40,358 bases of DNA from Candidatus Allofournierella excrementigallinarum (GTDB lineage: Bacteria > Bacillota > Clostridia > Oscillospirales > Ruminococcaceae): assembly GCA_019119025.1 (NCBI GenBank), contig DWXV01000073.1, forward strand, positions 1 to 40,358. The letters run 5' to 3'. The notes beneath the pieces are model-generated. The model did not search any database and was not told where the DNA came from. It saw only the letters and a program-made list of their open reading frames with translations. A program made the translations under genes and the position numbers. Below, one piece after another: positions 1-8,938 of this stretch (its first letter is position 1; each line of letters begins with the position of its first letter).

Positions 1-336
1 CAGCGCACCGGCCAGGCCGCCGCCGAGGCCGACGATTCCCGCCTTGTGAGCGGCCAGTTCGTGCTGGACCAGAAGAGCCGCGTGCTCTACAAAAAGGGCG
101 AGCCCATCGACCTGACCCAGGTGGAGTTCCAGATCATGGAACTGTTCTTCCAGAACCCCGGCACCGCCCTGGTGCGGGAAAAGATCCTGGAAGGCGTGTG
201 GGGCGAAAACTATTACGGCGACGTGAAGATCGTGGACGTGAACATCCGCCGCCTGCGCATGAAGATAGAGGACGAGCCCTCCAGCCCCAAGCACATCCTC
301 ACCGTCTGGGGCTACGGCTACCGCTGGAACGGCTGA
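1..336 (+). CDS. Response regulator, OmpR/PhoB type (C-terminal part only)
   Basis: The reading frame is open from base 1, so the gene begins upstream of the window. What remains is a short linker and a complete winged-helix DNA-binding domain: a VEFQIMELFF recognition region, a VDVNIRRLRMKIE recognition helix and the closing GYGYRWNG hairpin typical of OmpR/PhoB regulators. The receiver domain is outside the window. A GTG at 46 could be taken as a start, but a free-standing DNA-binding domain is unlikely because the frame continues upstream without a stop. The histidine kinase gene follows 37 bases later behind a strong ribosome site, so the two are almost certainly a two-component pair. The stimulus cannot be read from this sequence. 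Confidence 0.9.
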   Translation, partial: QRTGQAAAEADDSRLVSGQFVLDQKSRVLYKKGEPIDLTQVEFQIMELFFQNPGTALVREKILEGVWGENYYGDVKIVDVNIRRLRMKIEDEPSSPKHILTVWGYGYRWNG

Positions 337-373
337 AGGCCGCATCCCCATCTGCGCAGAAAGGAGGCGGGCT

Positions 374-1807
374 GTGAGCAGTATCACCCGGCGCTGGCTG
401 CGGGGCAGCCTGCTTGTGACCCTGCTGCTGGTGGCGGTGGCGGAAGGCCTTTTCATCTATGCCACCTGGTCCGGCTACTACAACGGCGCGCGGCAGGCCA
501 TCCTCAGCCGCATCTCCAGCATCAGCGGCCAGCTGAACATCGTCGCCGGCGCCAACCCCGCCCTCACCGCGGCGGGCCGCAGCCAGCTGCTGCACCGGGC
601 GGTGGAGCAGTTCGACGCAAAGGATAAATTCGAGTTCATGCTGCTGGATTCCTCCGGCCAGCCGCTCATCACCTCCTCCGGCGCGCTCATCCGCTACGAC
701 GAGGCCCCGGCGGACTTCACCCAGGCCCTTTCCAGCGCCAGCGGCCAGGGCGAGATGATCTACACCGATTCGGGCGGCCACCGGGTGATGGCCATCACCG
801 TGCTGGTGCCCTACGCCTGCGAGGACGCCGCCGCCATGCGCATGCTCACCAGCCTCTCGCTGGTGGACGAGGCGCTGACGCGGCAGGTGCTGCTGGCGCT
901 GGGCGTGGGCGCGCTGATCTTGGTGTTCACCATCTGGAGCGGCCTGTTTTTCGTGGGCAGCATCGTCAAGCCGGTGCACCAGATCGAGGAGGCCGCCACC
1001 GCCATCGCCCGGGGCGACCTCTCGGTGCGGCTGCCCGACACCCCCTACGACGACGAGATCGGCCGGCTGTGCCAGCGCATCAACGAGATGGCAGGGGAAC
1101 TGAGCAAAACCGAGCGGATGCAGAACGAGTTCATCAGCTCGGTGAGCCACGAGCTGCGCACCCCCCTCACCAGCATCCGGGGCTGGGTGGAGACCATCGC
1201 CGCCATCCGCGACCCCGAGGACGAGAACTACCGCAAGGGCCTGTCCATCATCGGCCAGGAGACCGACCGCCTTTACACCATGGTGGAGGAGCTGCTCAGC
1301 TTCTCCCGGCTGCAGAGCGGCGTCAAGCTGGAGTGCCAGCGGCTGGATCTGGTGGCGGAAGTCACCGACGCGGCGCTGTTCATGCAGCCCCGCATCGAAA
1401 AGGAGGGCCTGCGCCTTGTGTATGAGGAGCCGGAGCTGCCCCTGCCCATCTGGGCGGACCCGGCCCGCCTGCGCCAGGTCTTCGTCAACGTGCTGGACAA
1501 CGCTGTCAAATATTCCTGCCGGGGCGGGGCCATCACCATCGACCTCTTGCAGGAGGGCGAGAACGCCTATGTCACCATCGCCGACCAGGGCCGGGGCATC
1601 CTGCCCGAAGACCTGGAAAACGTCAAGCTCAAGTTCTTCAAGGGCAAGGGCGCGGTGCGGGGCAGCGGCATCGGCCTGGCGGTGGTGGACGAGATCATGA
1701 CCGCCCTGGACGGCTCGGCGGACATCGACTCCCAGCCCGGCGTGGGCACCACCGTGACCCTGCGGCTGCCGCTCTACCGCCCCGGCGAGGAAAAAGAACG
1801 TTCTTAA
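374..1807 (+). CDS. Membrane sensor histidine kinase (HAMP, HisKA, HATPase)
   Basis: This is the partner kinase of the preceding response regulator. The GTG start at 374 sits 6 bases after AAGGAGG (361-367). The 477 residues show a first membrane segment at about 11-31, an extracytoplasmic sensor region of about 140 residues, a second membrane segment at about 174-196, a HAMP linker, and the phosphoacceptor motif SVSHELRTPL with His259. The ATPase core follows: N-box NVLDNAVKYS, G1 box ADQGRGI and G2 box GSGIGLAVV. The layout matches PhoR/ResE/WalK-like kinases of Firmicutes, but the extracellular domain is not recognisable enough to name a ligand. Phosphorylation of the upstream regulator is inferred from adjacency. 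Confidence 0.93.
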   Translation: MSSITRRWLRGSLLVTLLLVAVAEGLFIYATWSGYYNGARQAILSRISSISGQLNIVAGANPALTAAGRSQLLHRAVEQFDAKDKFEFMLLDSSGQPLITSSGALIRYDEAPADFTQALSSASGQGEMIYTDSGGHRVMAITVLVPYACEDAAAMRMLTSLSLVDEALTRQVLLALGVGALILVFTIWSGLFFVGSIVKPVHQIEEAATAIARGDLSVRLPDTPYDDEIGRLCQRINEMAGELSKTERMQNEFISSVSHELRTPLTSIRGWVETIAAIRDPEDENYRKGLSIIGQETDRLYTMVEELLSFSRLQSGVKLECQRLDLVAEVTDAALFMQPRIEKEGLRLVYEEPELPLPIWADPARLRQVFVNVLDNAVKYSCRGGAITIDLLQEGENAYVTIADQGRGILPEDLENVKLKFFKGKGAVRGSGIGLAVVDEIMTALDGSADIDSQPGVGTTVTLRLPLYRPGEEKERS

Positions 1808-1853
1808 AGAAAGGAAGCGGCGCGGGCAAGGGCTGCGCGCCGGACGGAACCCT

Positions 1854-3743
1854 ATGCTGATGTACCTTGCGCTGCTGTGCCTGCTGGCGTGCCTGGCGGG
1901 CCTGCTCACCCGGGCCATCCGGGCCCCCTTTGCCCAGACCCTGCCCCTGACGCTCACCGGCATCTCACTGGCGGCCTACCTGTTCACCGGGGCGGGGGAG
2001 AAGGAGTGGCTGCCCCTTTTCGTGCTGCCCGCCGCCGCGGCGGCGGCCTTCTTCGCCCTGCGCAGGGGCGCGGGGCCGCTGCGGCTGGGGCCGCCCTTTT
2101 TTGCCCTGCTGCTGGCCATGGGGCTGACCATGGCCCTCAGCGGCCAGATACAGCTCACCGTCTTTGACGATGTGGCCCACTGGGGCCTGTTCACCCGCCA
2201 GATCAGCGGCATGGACCAGTTCCCCACCGCGGCCCAGAGCGCCTCCGCCTTCAGCGATTATCCGCCGGGCCTGCAGATGCTCACGGCCTTTTTGCACCTT
2301 TACACCCCGCGGGTGACCGTGGCGGCGATGGTGGATACCCAGATGCTGTGGTACATGGGCCTCACCCTGCCCCTGCTGGCGGACTTCGGCTGGCAAAAGC
2401 GCTGGTGGTCGAACCTGCTGCTGGTGGGGGGCGAGGCCGCCTTCCTGCTGGTGTTCCCCGCCTTCTACACCAAGTATCACCAGATGAGCCTTGTGGTGGA
2501 GCCGGTGATGACCCTGCTGCTGGGCTGGGCCCTGCTCACCGCATGGCGCAGCCCCCGCCCCGGCCTGTGGGACCTGGCGGCGGTGAGCGGCGCGCTCTCG
2601 CTGCTGGCCATCTCCAAGAGCACCGGCATCCTCTACGCGCTGTCAGGGATGGCGGCGGTGATGGCGCTGTGGGCCGCCCCTTTGCGGGAAACGGCGCGCC
2701 GGGGCGGCGGATGGGCGCGCCTGACGGCGCTGGGGGCCGCGGCGGCGCCGCCGGCCTTCTGGCTCACCTGGCAGGTGCTCTGCCGCCTCAAGGGCACCAG
2801 CTCCTACTTCACCCAGGACGTGTCTGCCGGGGCCTTCGGCCCCGCCAACCTGCTGGAATTCTTCACCGGCGGCGGCCAGGCGGGCGAGGTCATTCCCCAC
2901 TACCTGCAATTCTTCTGCTTTGAACCCCTCAACCGCACCGGCGGGCTTTCGGCGCTGGGGGCGCTGCTGCTCTTCTGGGCGCTGGTGCTGGCGCTGCGCC
3001 GCCTTGCGCCGCAGCGGCGGCGGGCGCTCACCGTGGCGGGGGCGGGGCTCACCGTGGTGTTTTTGGCCTACGCGGCGATGCTGTGCTACTCTTACCTTTA
3101 TCTTTTCGATGCGGACGAGGCGGCCCAGCTGGCGGCCTACCACCGCTACATCGCGCCGCTGCCCATCGCCATGCTCTATCTTGCGCTGGGGGCGCTGGCC
3201 CCCTTCGCGGCGCGGCTGAACACGCCCAGGCGCCGGGCGGCGGCCCTTGCCTGCGCGGCGGCGGCCTTCGCCTTCGGCGTCAACTGGACGGCGGCCACCG
3301 AGCTTGTGCCCGGGTGGTTCCTGCAGCACCGGGCCCCCAACGTGGAGGAGGCGAACTGGGCCCGGGAGCAGACCGAGATGCAGCCGGTGTTCGACAGCTT
3401 CGTGCCCGAGATGTACAGCCGGGACGCCTCCACGCTGGTGCTCACCGAGGGGCCTCAGTGGGCCCACGACTGCCGGCTGTACAAGTTCGAGCTGGCGCCG
3501 GGCGGCACCCTTTCGCTGAATCCCATGGAGTTCGGCGACAACATGGCCGAAAAGTACGCGTGGTGGGCCGCCGGCGGCTGGCCGTACAAATTTGTGTTCT
3601 GCGGCTGGAACGGGCAGACCGTGGCGGACGCCCTGGCCCTCACCGACGCCACCGGCGCGCCGCTGCGGGCGAACTGCCTCTACCGCATGGAGGCGGACGG
3701 CAGCCTCGCGTTTGAAAAGGAACTGGCCGCCCCGGCCCGCTGA
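1854..3743 (+). CDS. Polytopic membrane protein resembling GT-C glycosyltransferases
   Basis: This 629-residue protein is dominated by hydrophobic segments, roughly ten or more predicted membrane spans, with a hydrophilic C-terminal region of about 150 residues. After the early spans there is an acidic pair in FDDVAHW (Asp105-Asp106) and then SDYPPGLQ (Tyr136-Pro-Pro). An acidic motif in the first outer loop followed by a YPP/HPP motif is the usual signature of GT-C enzymes that use polyprenyl-phosphate sugars (PMT/ArnT-like). I infer a role in transferring a sugar to a surface polymer, but I do not recognise the exact family and the substrate is unknown. The start is the ATG at 1854; a second in-frame ATG lies at 1860 and the ribosome site is weak. 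It follows the two-component genes by 46 bases. Confidence 0.6.
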   Translation: MLMYLALLCLLACLAGLLTRAIRAPFAQTLPLTLTGISLAAYLFTGAGEKEWLPLFVLPAAAAAAFFALRRGAGPLRLGPPFFALLLAMGLTMALSGQIQLTVFDDVAHWGLFTRQISGMDQFPTAAQSASAFSDYPPGLQMLTAFLHLYTPRVTVAAMVDTQMLWYMGLTLPLLADFGWQKRWWSNLLLVGGEAAFLLVFPAFYTKYHQMSLVVEPVMTLLLGWALLTAWRSPRPGLWDLAAVSGALSLLAISKSTGILYALSGMAAVMALWAAPLRETARRGGGWARLTALGAAAAPPAFWLTWQVLCRLKGTSSYFTQDVSAGAFGPANLLEFFTGGGQAGEVIPHYLQFFCFEPLNRTGGLSALGALLLFWALVLALRRLAPQRRRALTVAGAGLTVVFLAYAAMLCYSYLYLFDADEAAQLAAYHRYIAPLPIAMLYLALGALAPFAARLNTPRRRAAALACAAAAFAFGVNWTAATELVPGWFLQHRAPNVEEANWAREQTEMQPVFDSFVPEMYSRDASTLVLTEGPQWAHDCRLYKFELAPGGTLSLNPMEFGDNMAEKYAWWAAGGWPYKFVFCGWNGQTVADALALTDATGAPLRANCLYRMEADGSLAFEKELAAPAR

Positions 3744-3799
3744 CCGGGCGGACAAAAGGCAAAAAGCCCCGGGCCGGCGGGCCCGGCAAAAGGAGAACC

Positions 3800-4732
3800 A
3801 TGGAAAAACCAAAGGAATGTTTTAAGACCAGCGTGGGCGGGCAGGCCCTGATGGAGGGCATCATGATGCGCGGCCCCGAAAAGATCTGCGTGGCGGTGCG
3901 CAGGCCCGACGGCACGCTGGACATGACCTATGAAAACGTGAAGCATCACCGCTGGCAGAAGATACCGCTGGTGCGGGGCGCGGCGGCAATGATCGAGAAC
4001 CTCGTGCTGGGCTACCGCTACCTGATGCACTCCGCCGAGGTGAGCATGCCCGAGGAGGCCGGGGAGGAGCCGGGCCGCTTTGAAACGTGGCTGGGCGAAC
4101 ATGCCGGCCCCGCGGCGCAGAACTTCCTCATGGCGCTGGCGGCGGTGTGCGGCGGCCTTCTGGCCATCGTGCTGTTCATGGTGCTGCCCACCGCCATCGT
4201 GGGTTTTGCCGACCGCTTCGTGCCCCTGGGCTGGGGCAAGGTGGTGCTGGAGGGCGCGCTCAAGATCGCCCTCTTCGTGGGCTACCTCTTCCTGTGCACC
4301 CGCATGAAGGAGATCCACCGGGTGTTCGAGTACCACGGCGCCGAGCACAAGACCATTGCCTGCTACGAGGCGGGGGAGGAGCTCACTGTGGAAAACGTGC
4401 GCCGCCACCGGCGCTTCCATCCCCGGTGCGGCACCAGCTTTATGATTTTGGTGCTCATCGTCAGCATCCTGCTGTTCAGCGTGCTGCCCTGGGGCAGCAC
4501 CGGCCTGCGGGTGGTCCTCAAACTCCTGCTCTTGCCGGGGGTGATGGGCGTCAGCTACGAGCTCATCAAGCTGGCGGGCCGCTACGACAACATCTTCACC
4601 CGCATCATCAGCGCGCCGGGCCTGTGGCTGCAGCGGCTGACCACCTTCGAGCCGGACGATTCCATGATCGAGGTGGCCATCGCCGCCGTGACTCCCGTTT
4701 TGCCCGAACACCCCGACGAGGCCAAATGGTGA
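3800..4732 (+). CDS. DUF1385 family membrane protein (YqhQ-like)
   Basis: This 310-residue protein carries the hallmarks of the DUF1385 family: an N-terminal VGGQALMEGIMMRGP block and a central FEYHGAEHKTIACYEAG block followed by RRFHPRCGTSFM. Hydrophobic segments lie at about 110-135, 150-170, 215-235 and 240-258. The conserved His, Glu and Cys residues suggest a metal or catalytic site, but no function is established for the family that I can state. The ATG at 3800 lies behind AAAAGGAGAA. The stop overlaps the prmC start in ATGGTGA (4726-4732), implying translational coupling. A DUF1385 gene directly before prmC is a frequent Firmicutes arrangement. A short GC hairpin (7-bp stem) lies in the gap before the gene. 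Confidence 0.88.
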   Translation: MEKPKECFKTSVGGQALMEGIMMRGPEKICVAVRRPDGTLDMTYENVKHHRWQKIPLVRGAAAMIENLVLGYRYLMHSAEVSMPEEAGEEPGRFETWLGEHAGPAAQNFLMALAAVCGGLLAIVLFMVLPTAIVGFADRFVPLGWGKVVLEGALKIALFVGYLFLCTRMKEIHRVFEYHGAEHKTIACYEAGEELTVENVRRHRRFHPRCGTSFMILVLIVSILLFSVLPWGSTGLRVVLKLLLLPGVMGVSYELIKLAGRYDNIFTRIISAPGLWLQRLTTFEPDDSMIEVAIAAVTPVLPEHPDEAKW

Positions 4733-5595
4733 GGGCGCGCAAGGCCTTTGACGCTTCTCGCCGGCGGCTGGAGGCCGCGGGCGTGGAGGACGCCGCCTTC
4801 GACGCGGCGGCGCTGGTCCAAACGCAGGCGGGGGAAGGCTGGCGCTGGCAGGACCCGGCGCTGGACGAAAGCGCCCTGGCCCGGCTGGAGGAACTCACCG
4901 CCCGCCGCGCCGCCCGGGAACCCCTGCAGTACATTCTGGGCCGCTGGCCCTTCCTGGACTTTGAGCTGGCGGTGGGGCCGGGGGTGCTCTGCCCCCGGGC
5001 GGACACCGAACTGCTGGTGGAGGAGGGCGCAAAGCGGCTGGCGGGCAGGAGCAGCCCGGCGGTGCTGGACCTGTGCGCCGGCAGCGGCTGCGTGGGGCTG
5101 GGCGTCAAGCGCCTGTGCCCCGGCGCGCATGTCACCTGCCTGGAAAAAAGCCCCGAGGCCTTCCGCTACCTCAGGCAGAACGCCGCGTCGGCCCTGCCGG
5201 GCTTTGACGAGGCCCGCCCCGCCGCGGCCTGTGTGCTGGGGGATGTGTTCGGCTACCAGCGGCAGCTGGCCCCGGAAAGCCTGGACCTCGTCCTCGCAAA
5301 CCCGCCCTATGTCACCGACGGCGAGATGGAGCGGCTGGCCCCGGAAGTGCGCCGGGAGCCCGCCATGGCCCTGCGGGCCGGGCGGGGGGGCCTTGCCTTC
5401 TACGAGCACATCGCCCCAGCCTACCTGCCGGCCCTGCGGCCCGGCGGCTGGCTGGCGGTGGAGATAGGCTGGCGGCAGGCGGGGGCGGTGCAGGCTGTGC
5501 TTCGCGCGGCGGGCTACGAAAACGTGGCCTGCATCCCCGACCTGGAGGGACGCGACCGGGTCGTGGTGGGTCAAAAGCCGGAAAATGCGACATAA
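4726..5595 (+). CDS. prmC: Release factor glutamine methyltransferase PrmC (HemK)
   Basis: PrmC transfers a methyl group from S-adenosylmethionine to the glutamine of the GGQ motif in peptide-chain release factors, which improves termination. The 289-residue protein has the helical N-terminal substrate domain, the typical REPLQYILGRWPF segment, an AdoMet-binding loop DLCAGSGCVGLG and the diagnostic NPPY motif at Asn192-Tyr195. Length and motif order match HemK/PrmC. The ATG at 4726 is chosen because it overlaps the DUF1385 stop by 7 bases and starts the conserved helical domain; the frame is open further upstream only because of high GC. The usual neighbour prfA is not present here; recA follows after a 140-base gap with its own promoter. 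Confidence 0.92.
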   Translation: MVRARKAFDASRRRLEAAGVEDAAFDAAALVQTQAGEGWRWQDPALDESALARLEELTARRAAREPLQYILGRWPFLDFELAVGPGVLCPRADTELLVEEGAKRLAGRSSPAVLDLCAGSGCVGLGVKRLCPGAHVTCLEKSPEAFRYLRQNAASALPGFDEARPAAACVLGDVFGYQRQLAPESLDLVLANPPYVTDGEMERLAPEVRREPAMALRAGRGGLAFYEHIAPAYLPALRPGGWLAVEIGWRQAGAVQAVLRAAGYENVACIPDLEGRDRVVVGQKPENAT

Positions 5596-5615
5596 AAAGG
5601 ATGATTTCCTGACAT

Positions 5616-5658
5616 TTTACAACTGATGGTTGTAAAGGCCGGGGGCATCGTGTATAAT
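5616..5658 (+). promoter_or_regulatory. recA promoter with overlapping palindrome
   Basis: A -35 box TTGTAA (5630-5635), a 17-base spacer and a perfect -10 TATAAT (5653-5658) lie upstream of recA. A perfect inverted repeat, TTTACAAC (5616-5623) and GTTGTAAA (5629-5636) separated by TGATG, covers the -35 box. No T-run follows, so it is not a prmC terminator. The position suits a repressor operator. I see no Bacillus-type LexA box (CGAAC-N4-GTTCG) in the 140-base gap. Confidence 0.75.
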
Positions 5659-5735
5659 AAGCACAGACGTTAGAACGAAGCGCGCCGCGGGGCAAAAAAA
5701 GCCCGGCGGGCGCGGGAACAAGGAGTTTTGAAGGT

Positions 5736-6887
5736 ATGGCAGAGAAGAAGGCGGCAATGGCCTCCCCGGAGAAAAAGAGCGCGGCCAGCAAAAAAGACGC
5801 GCTGGAAACGGCGCTGGCCCAGATCGAAAAGCAGTTCGGCAAGGGCGCGGTGATGAAGCTGGGCGCCAACGTGGCCATGAAGGTGGACGCCATCAGCACC
5901 GGCAGCCTCTCGCTGGACATCGCCCTGGGCGTGGGCGGCGTGCCCCGCGGGCGGGTGGTGGAGGTCTACGGCCCCGAGTCCAGCGGCAAGACCACCCTGG
6001 CCCTGCACGTGCTGGCCGAGGCCCAGAAGCAGGGCGGCGAAGTGGCCTTCATCGACGTGGAGCACGCCCTTGACCCGGTCTATGCCCAGGCCCTGGGCGT
6101 GGACATCGACAGCCTGCTGGTCAGCCAGCCGGACACCGGCGAGCAGGCCCTGGAGATCTGCGAAGCGCTGGTGCGCAGCGGCGCCATCGACGTCATCGTC
6201 ATCGACTCGGTGGCCGCCATGGTGCCCCGGGCGGAGATCGAGGGCGAGATGGGCGACTCCCACGTGGGCCTGCAGGCCCGCCTGATGAGCCAGGCCCTGC
6301 GCAAGCTCACCGGCGTCATCGGCAAGACCAACACCGTGGCCATCTTCATCAACCAGCTGCGGGAAAAGGTGGGCGTTACCTACGGCAACCCCGAGGTCAC
6401 CGCCGGCGGCCGCGCGCTGAAATACTATTCCAGCGTGCGCATCGACGTGCGCCGCATCGAGGGCCTGAAGGATTCCTCCGGCCAGTTCATCGGCAACCGC
6501 ACCCGCGCCAAGGTGGTCAAGAACAAGGTGGCCCCGCCTTTCCGCGAGGCCGAGTTCGACATCATGTTCGGCGAGGGCATCAGCAAGGTGGGCGAGGTGC
6601 TGGACCTGGGCGTCAAGCTGGGCGCGGTGCAGAAAAGCGGCGCCTGGTTCAACTACGGCGAGACCCGCCTGGGCCAGGGGCGCGACAACGCCAAGACCTT
6701 CCTGAAAGAGAACCCCGCCGTCATGGCGGAGATCGAGGCGCTGGTGCGCGCCAACGCCGACAAGCTGCTGGCCGCCGGCAAAAAGCCGGTGAAGGGCGGC
6801 ATCACCCCGGTGGCGGCTCCCGCCGCCCCTGCCGCCGCTGCCGCAAAGGCCAGCGAGGAGGACCTGGACATCATGGTGGAGGACTAA
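5736..6887 (+). CDS. recA: Recombinase RecA
   Basis: RecA is the ATP-dependent strand-exchange protein of homologous recombination and the co-protease of the SOS response. The 383-residue sequence contains the Walker A motif GPESSGKTT (79-87), Walker B region IDVIVIDSV, the L2 region with [17 protein letters not shown], and the acidic C-terminal tail [10 protein letters not shown]. The N-terminus is extended by about 15 charged residues and the C-terminus carries an Ala/Pro-rich linker of about 20 residues before the acidic tip. The ATG at 5736 follows AAGGAG at a suitable distance. recX starts 10 bases after the stop, so the inhibitor and RecA are expected to be co-expressed. Confidence 0.98.
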   Translation: MAEKKAAMASPEKKSAASKKDALETALAQIEKQFGKGAVMKLGANVAMKVDAISTGSLSLDIALGVGGVPRGRVVEVYGPESSGKTTLALHVLAEAQKQGGEVAFIDVEHALDPVYAQALGVDIDSLLVSQPDTGEQALEICEALVRSGAIDVIVIDSVAAMVPRAEIEGEMGDSHVGLQARLMSQALRKLTGVIGKTNTVAIFINQLREKVGVTYGNPEVTAGGRALKYYSSVRIDVRRIEGLKDSSGQFIGNRTRAKVVKNKVAPPFREAEFDIMFGEGISKVGEVLDLGVKLGAVQKSGAWFNYGETRLGQGRDNAKTFLKENPAVMAEIEALVRANADKLLAAGKKPVKGGITPVAAPAAPAAAAAKASEEDLDIMVED

Positions 6888-6896
6888 AGCCGCCCC

Positions 6897-7556
6897 ATGG
6901 AGACCACCATCACCCGCATCAGCCGCACCAGAAAAGGGCGCTTTGCCCTGTTCTGCGAAGCCGGCTTTCTCTTCAGCGTGGACGAGGAGACCTTCTCCAC
7001 CGGGCATCTGGCGGAGGGGATGACCCTGGACGACGGCCAGCTGGAGGAGTTTGTGCGCAAAAGCGACGCCCAGCGTGCAAAGGACAAGGCCTTCGCTTAT
7101 CTCGCCGCCCGGGAGCACGCCTCCGGCGAACTGTTCCAAAAGCTCTGCCGTGACTTCGACGAGCACACCGCCGCCGCGGCGGTGGCCAAGATGGACGAAC
7201 TGGGCCTTTTAAACGACGGGGCCTTTGCCCGCCGCGCCGCCGCCTGGCTTTTGAGCAAAAGCAAATCCCGCAGCGAGATACTGCGCTGGATGGCCGCGCG
7301 GGGCGTGGACCGGGACCTTGCCCGGCAGGCGCTGGAAGAAGCGTATGAAGAATGTCAGGCGGACGCGCCGGAGGGCCTTGGGCCGGACGGCGCGGCCGCG
7401 CTGCGTCTTGTGGAAAAACAGTACGCCGCAAAACTGGCGGCGGGCAAAAAACAGAACGTGCTGGCGGCGCTGGCCCGCCGGGGCTTTTCCTCCGGCGACG
7501 CCCGCCGGGCGGTGGAGCTCTGGCTGGAGGAGCACCCCGCCGACGGGGAACTGTGA
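6897..7556 (+). CDS. recX: Regulatory protein RecX
   Basis: RecX binds RecA filaments and limits their extension and ATPase activity. The 219-residue protein shows the three-helix repeats of the family, including AFAYLAAREHASGELFQKL, MDELGLLNDGAFARRAA and the repeat RSEILRWMAARGVDRDLARQ (split across the repeats), followed by a C-terminal repeat ending in FSSGDARRAVELWLEE. The ATG at 6897 lies 10 bases after the recA stop; the nearest ribosome site GGAGG (6878-6882) is inside the end of recA, somewhat far upstream. Adjacency to recA supports the call. The N-terminal 60 residues form a Firmicutes-type extension absent from short proteobacterial RecX proteins. Confidence 0.9.
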   Translation: METTITRISRTRKGRFALFCEAGFLFSVDEETFSTGHLAEGMTLDDGQLEEFVRKSDAQRAKDKAFAYLAAREHASGELFQKLCRDFDEHTAAAAVAKMDELGLLNDGAFARRAAAWLLSKSKSRSEILRWMAARGVDRDLARQALEEAYEECQADAPEGLGPDGAAALRLVEKQYAAKLAAGKKQNVLAALARRGFSSGDARRAVELWLEEHPADGEL

Positions 7557-7588
7557 AGCCGGCACGGAAAACAAAAAGGAGAACGCAT

Positions 7589-8938
7589 TTGAAGATCGCC
7601 ATCATCTCTCTGGGCTGCCCCAAAAACCAGGTGGACGCCGACGTATTCTGCCACAGCCTCATCAGCGCGGGCCACACCACCACGGCCGACCCCGCCGAGG
7701 CGGACGCCGTCATCGTGAACACCTGTGGCTTTATCGAGAGCGCCAAGACCGAAGCCATCGAGAACATCCTGGACGCCTGCGCCCTCAAGGAGAAAAAGCC
7801 CGGCCTCAGGGTCATCGTCACCGGCTGCCTGGCCGAACGCTACCGCCAGGAGATCCGCAGGGAGATGCCCGAGGTGGACGCGGTGGTGGGCATCGGCTGC
7901 AACGCCGCCCTGCCCGCCATTCTGGAGCGCCTTGCCGCCCCGGACGCCGCCCCGGAGGAGGACTTCGGCCCCAAGACCGGCCTGGCCCTGGGGGGCAAGC
8001 GGGTCATCAGCACCCCCGGCCACTATGCTTACTTAAAGATCGCCGAGGGCTGCAACAACCGCTGCCACTACTGCGCCATCCCCCTCATCCGGGGACCGCT
8101 GCGCAGCCGCCCGCTGGAAGACTGCGTGGCCGAGGCCCGCTGGCTGGCCGGCGAGGGCGTGAAGGAGCTGGTGGTGGTGGCCCAGGACCCCACCGCCTAC
8201 GGCGAGGACTGGGGCAAAAACAGCATCTGCCAGCTGCTGGACGAGCTGAACGCCGTGGAGGGCATCCGCTGGATCCGCATCCTCTACGCCTACCCCGAGC
8301 GCATCACCGATGAATTCATCGCCGCCATGCAGCGCAATGAAAAGGTGGTGCGCTATCTCGACCTGCCCATCCAGCACTGCAACACCCGCATCCTCAAGGC
8401 CATGAACCGCCGGGGCGACGGGGAAGTGGTGAAAAGCGCCATCCGCCGCCTGCGGGCCGCCATGCCGGACATCACCCTGCGCACCACCCTCATCGCCGGC
8501 TACCCCGGCGAGACCGAGGCGGAGTTCGAGCAGCTGTGCGAATTTGTCAAGGAGACCCGCTTCGAGCGGCTGGGCTGCTTTGCCTTCAGCCCCGAGGAGG
8601 GCACGCCGGCGGCCCGGATGGAGGGCCAGCTGCCCGAGGAGGAAAAGCAGCGCCGGGCCGGCGTCATCATGGACCTTCAGGCCCGCATCAGCGCCCAGCT
8701 GCTGGAAAAGAAGGTGGGCAGCGTGCAGACCGTCATCTGCGACGGGGTGGACGAGGAGAGCGGCCTGTACCTCTGCCGCTCTGCCGCCGATGCGCCGGAG
8801 ATCGACGGCAACGTCTGCGTCGCCAGCGAAACGCCCCTTTACCCCGGCCAGTTCTACCGGGTGAAGATCGACGAGAGCGACATGTACGACCTGTTCGGCT
8901 ATGCAGTGGAGGAAAACGAGGATGAATCTGCCCAATAA
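7589..8938 (+). CDS. rimO: Ribosomal protein uS12 methylthiotransferase RimO
   Basis: RimO is a radical-SAM enzyme with two iron-sulfur clusters that adds a methylthio group to an aspartate of ribosomal protein S12. The 449-residue protein has the N-terminal cluster cysteines in SLGCPKN (Cys10), NTCGF (Cys46) and TGCLAE (Cys80), and the radical-SAM motif CNNRCHYC (Cys155, Cys159, Cys162), then a C-terminal TRAM-like domain. The SLGCPKNQVD opening distinguishes RimO-type from MiaB-type proteins. The start is a TTG at 7589, seven bases after AAGGAG (7576-7581); the family begins exactly there, and longer readings run into recX coding sequence. The stop overlaps pgsA by 17 bases. Confidence 0.95.
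   Translation: MKIAIISLGCPKNQVDADVFCHSLISAGHTTTADPAEADAVIVNTCGFIESAKTEAIENILDACALKEKKPGLRVIVTGCLAERYRQEIRREMPEVDAVVGIGCNAALPAILERLAAPDAAPEEDFGPKTGLALGGKRVISTPGHYAYLKIAEGCNNRCHYCAIPLIRGPLRSRPLEDCVAEARWLAGEGVKELVVVAQDPTAYGEDWGKNSICQLLDELNAVEGIRWIRILYAYPERITDEFIAAMQRNEKVVRYLDLPIQHCNTRILKAMNRRGDGEVVKSAIRRLRAAMPDITLRTTLIAGYPGETEAEFEQLCEFVKETRFERLGCFAFSPEEGTPAARMEGQLPEEEKQRRAGVIMDLQARISAQLLEKKVGSVQTVICDGVDEESGLYLCRSAADAPEIDGNVCVASETPLYPGQFYRVKIDESDMYDLFGYAVEENEDESAQ

Noticed and set aside
5596-5735. Standard LexA box upstream of recA
   Set aside because: Only a partial GTTAGAACGAA-like word is present; there is no CGAAC-N4-GTTCG palindrome.
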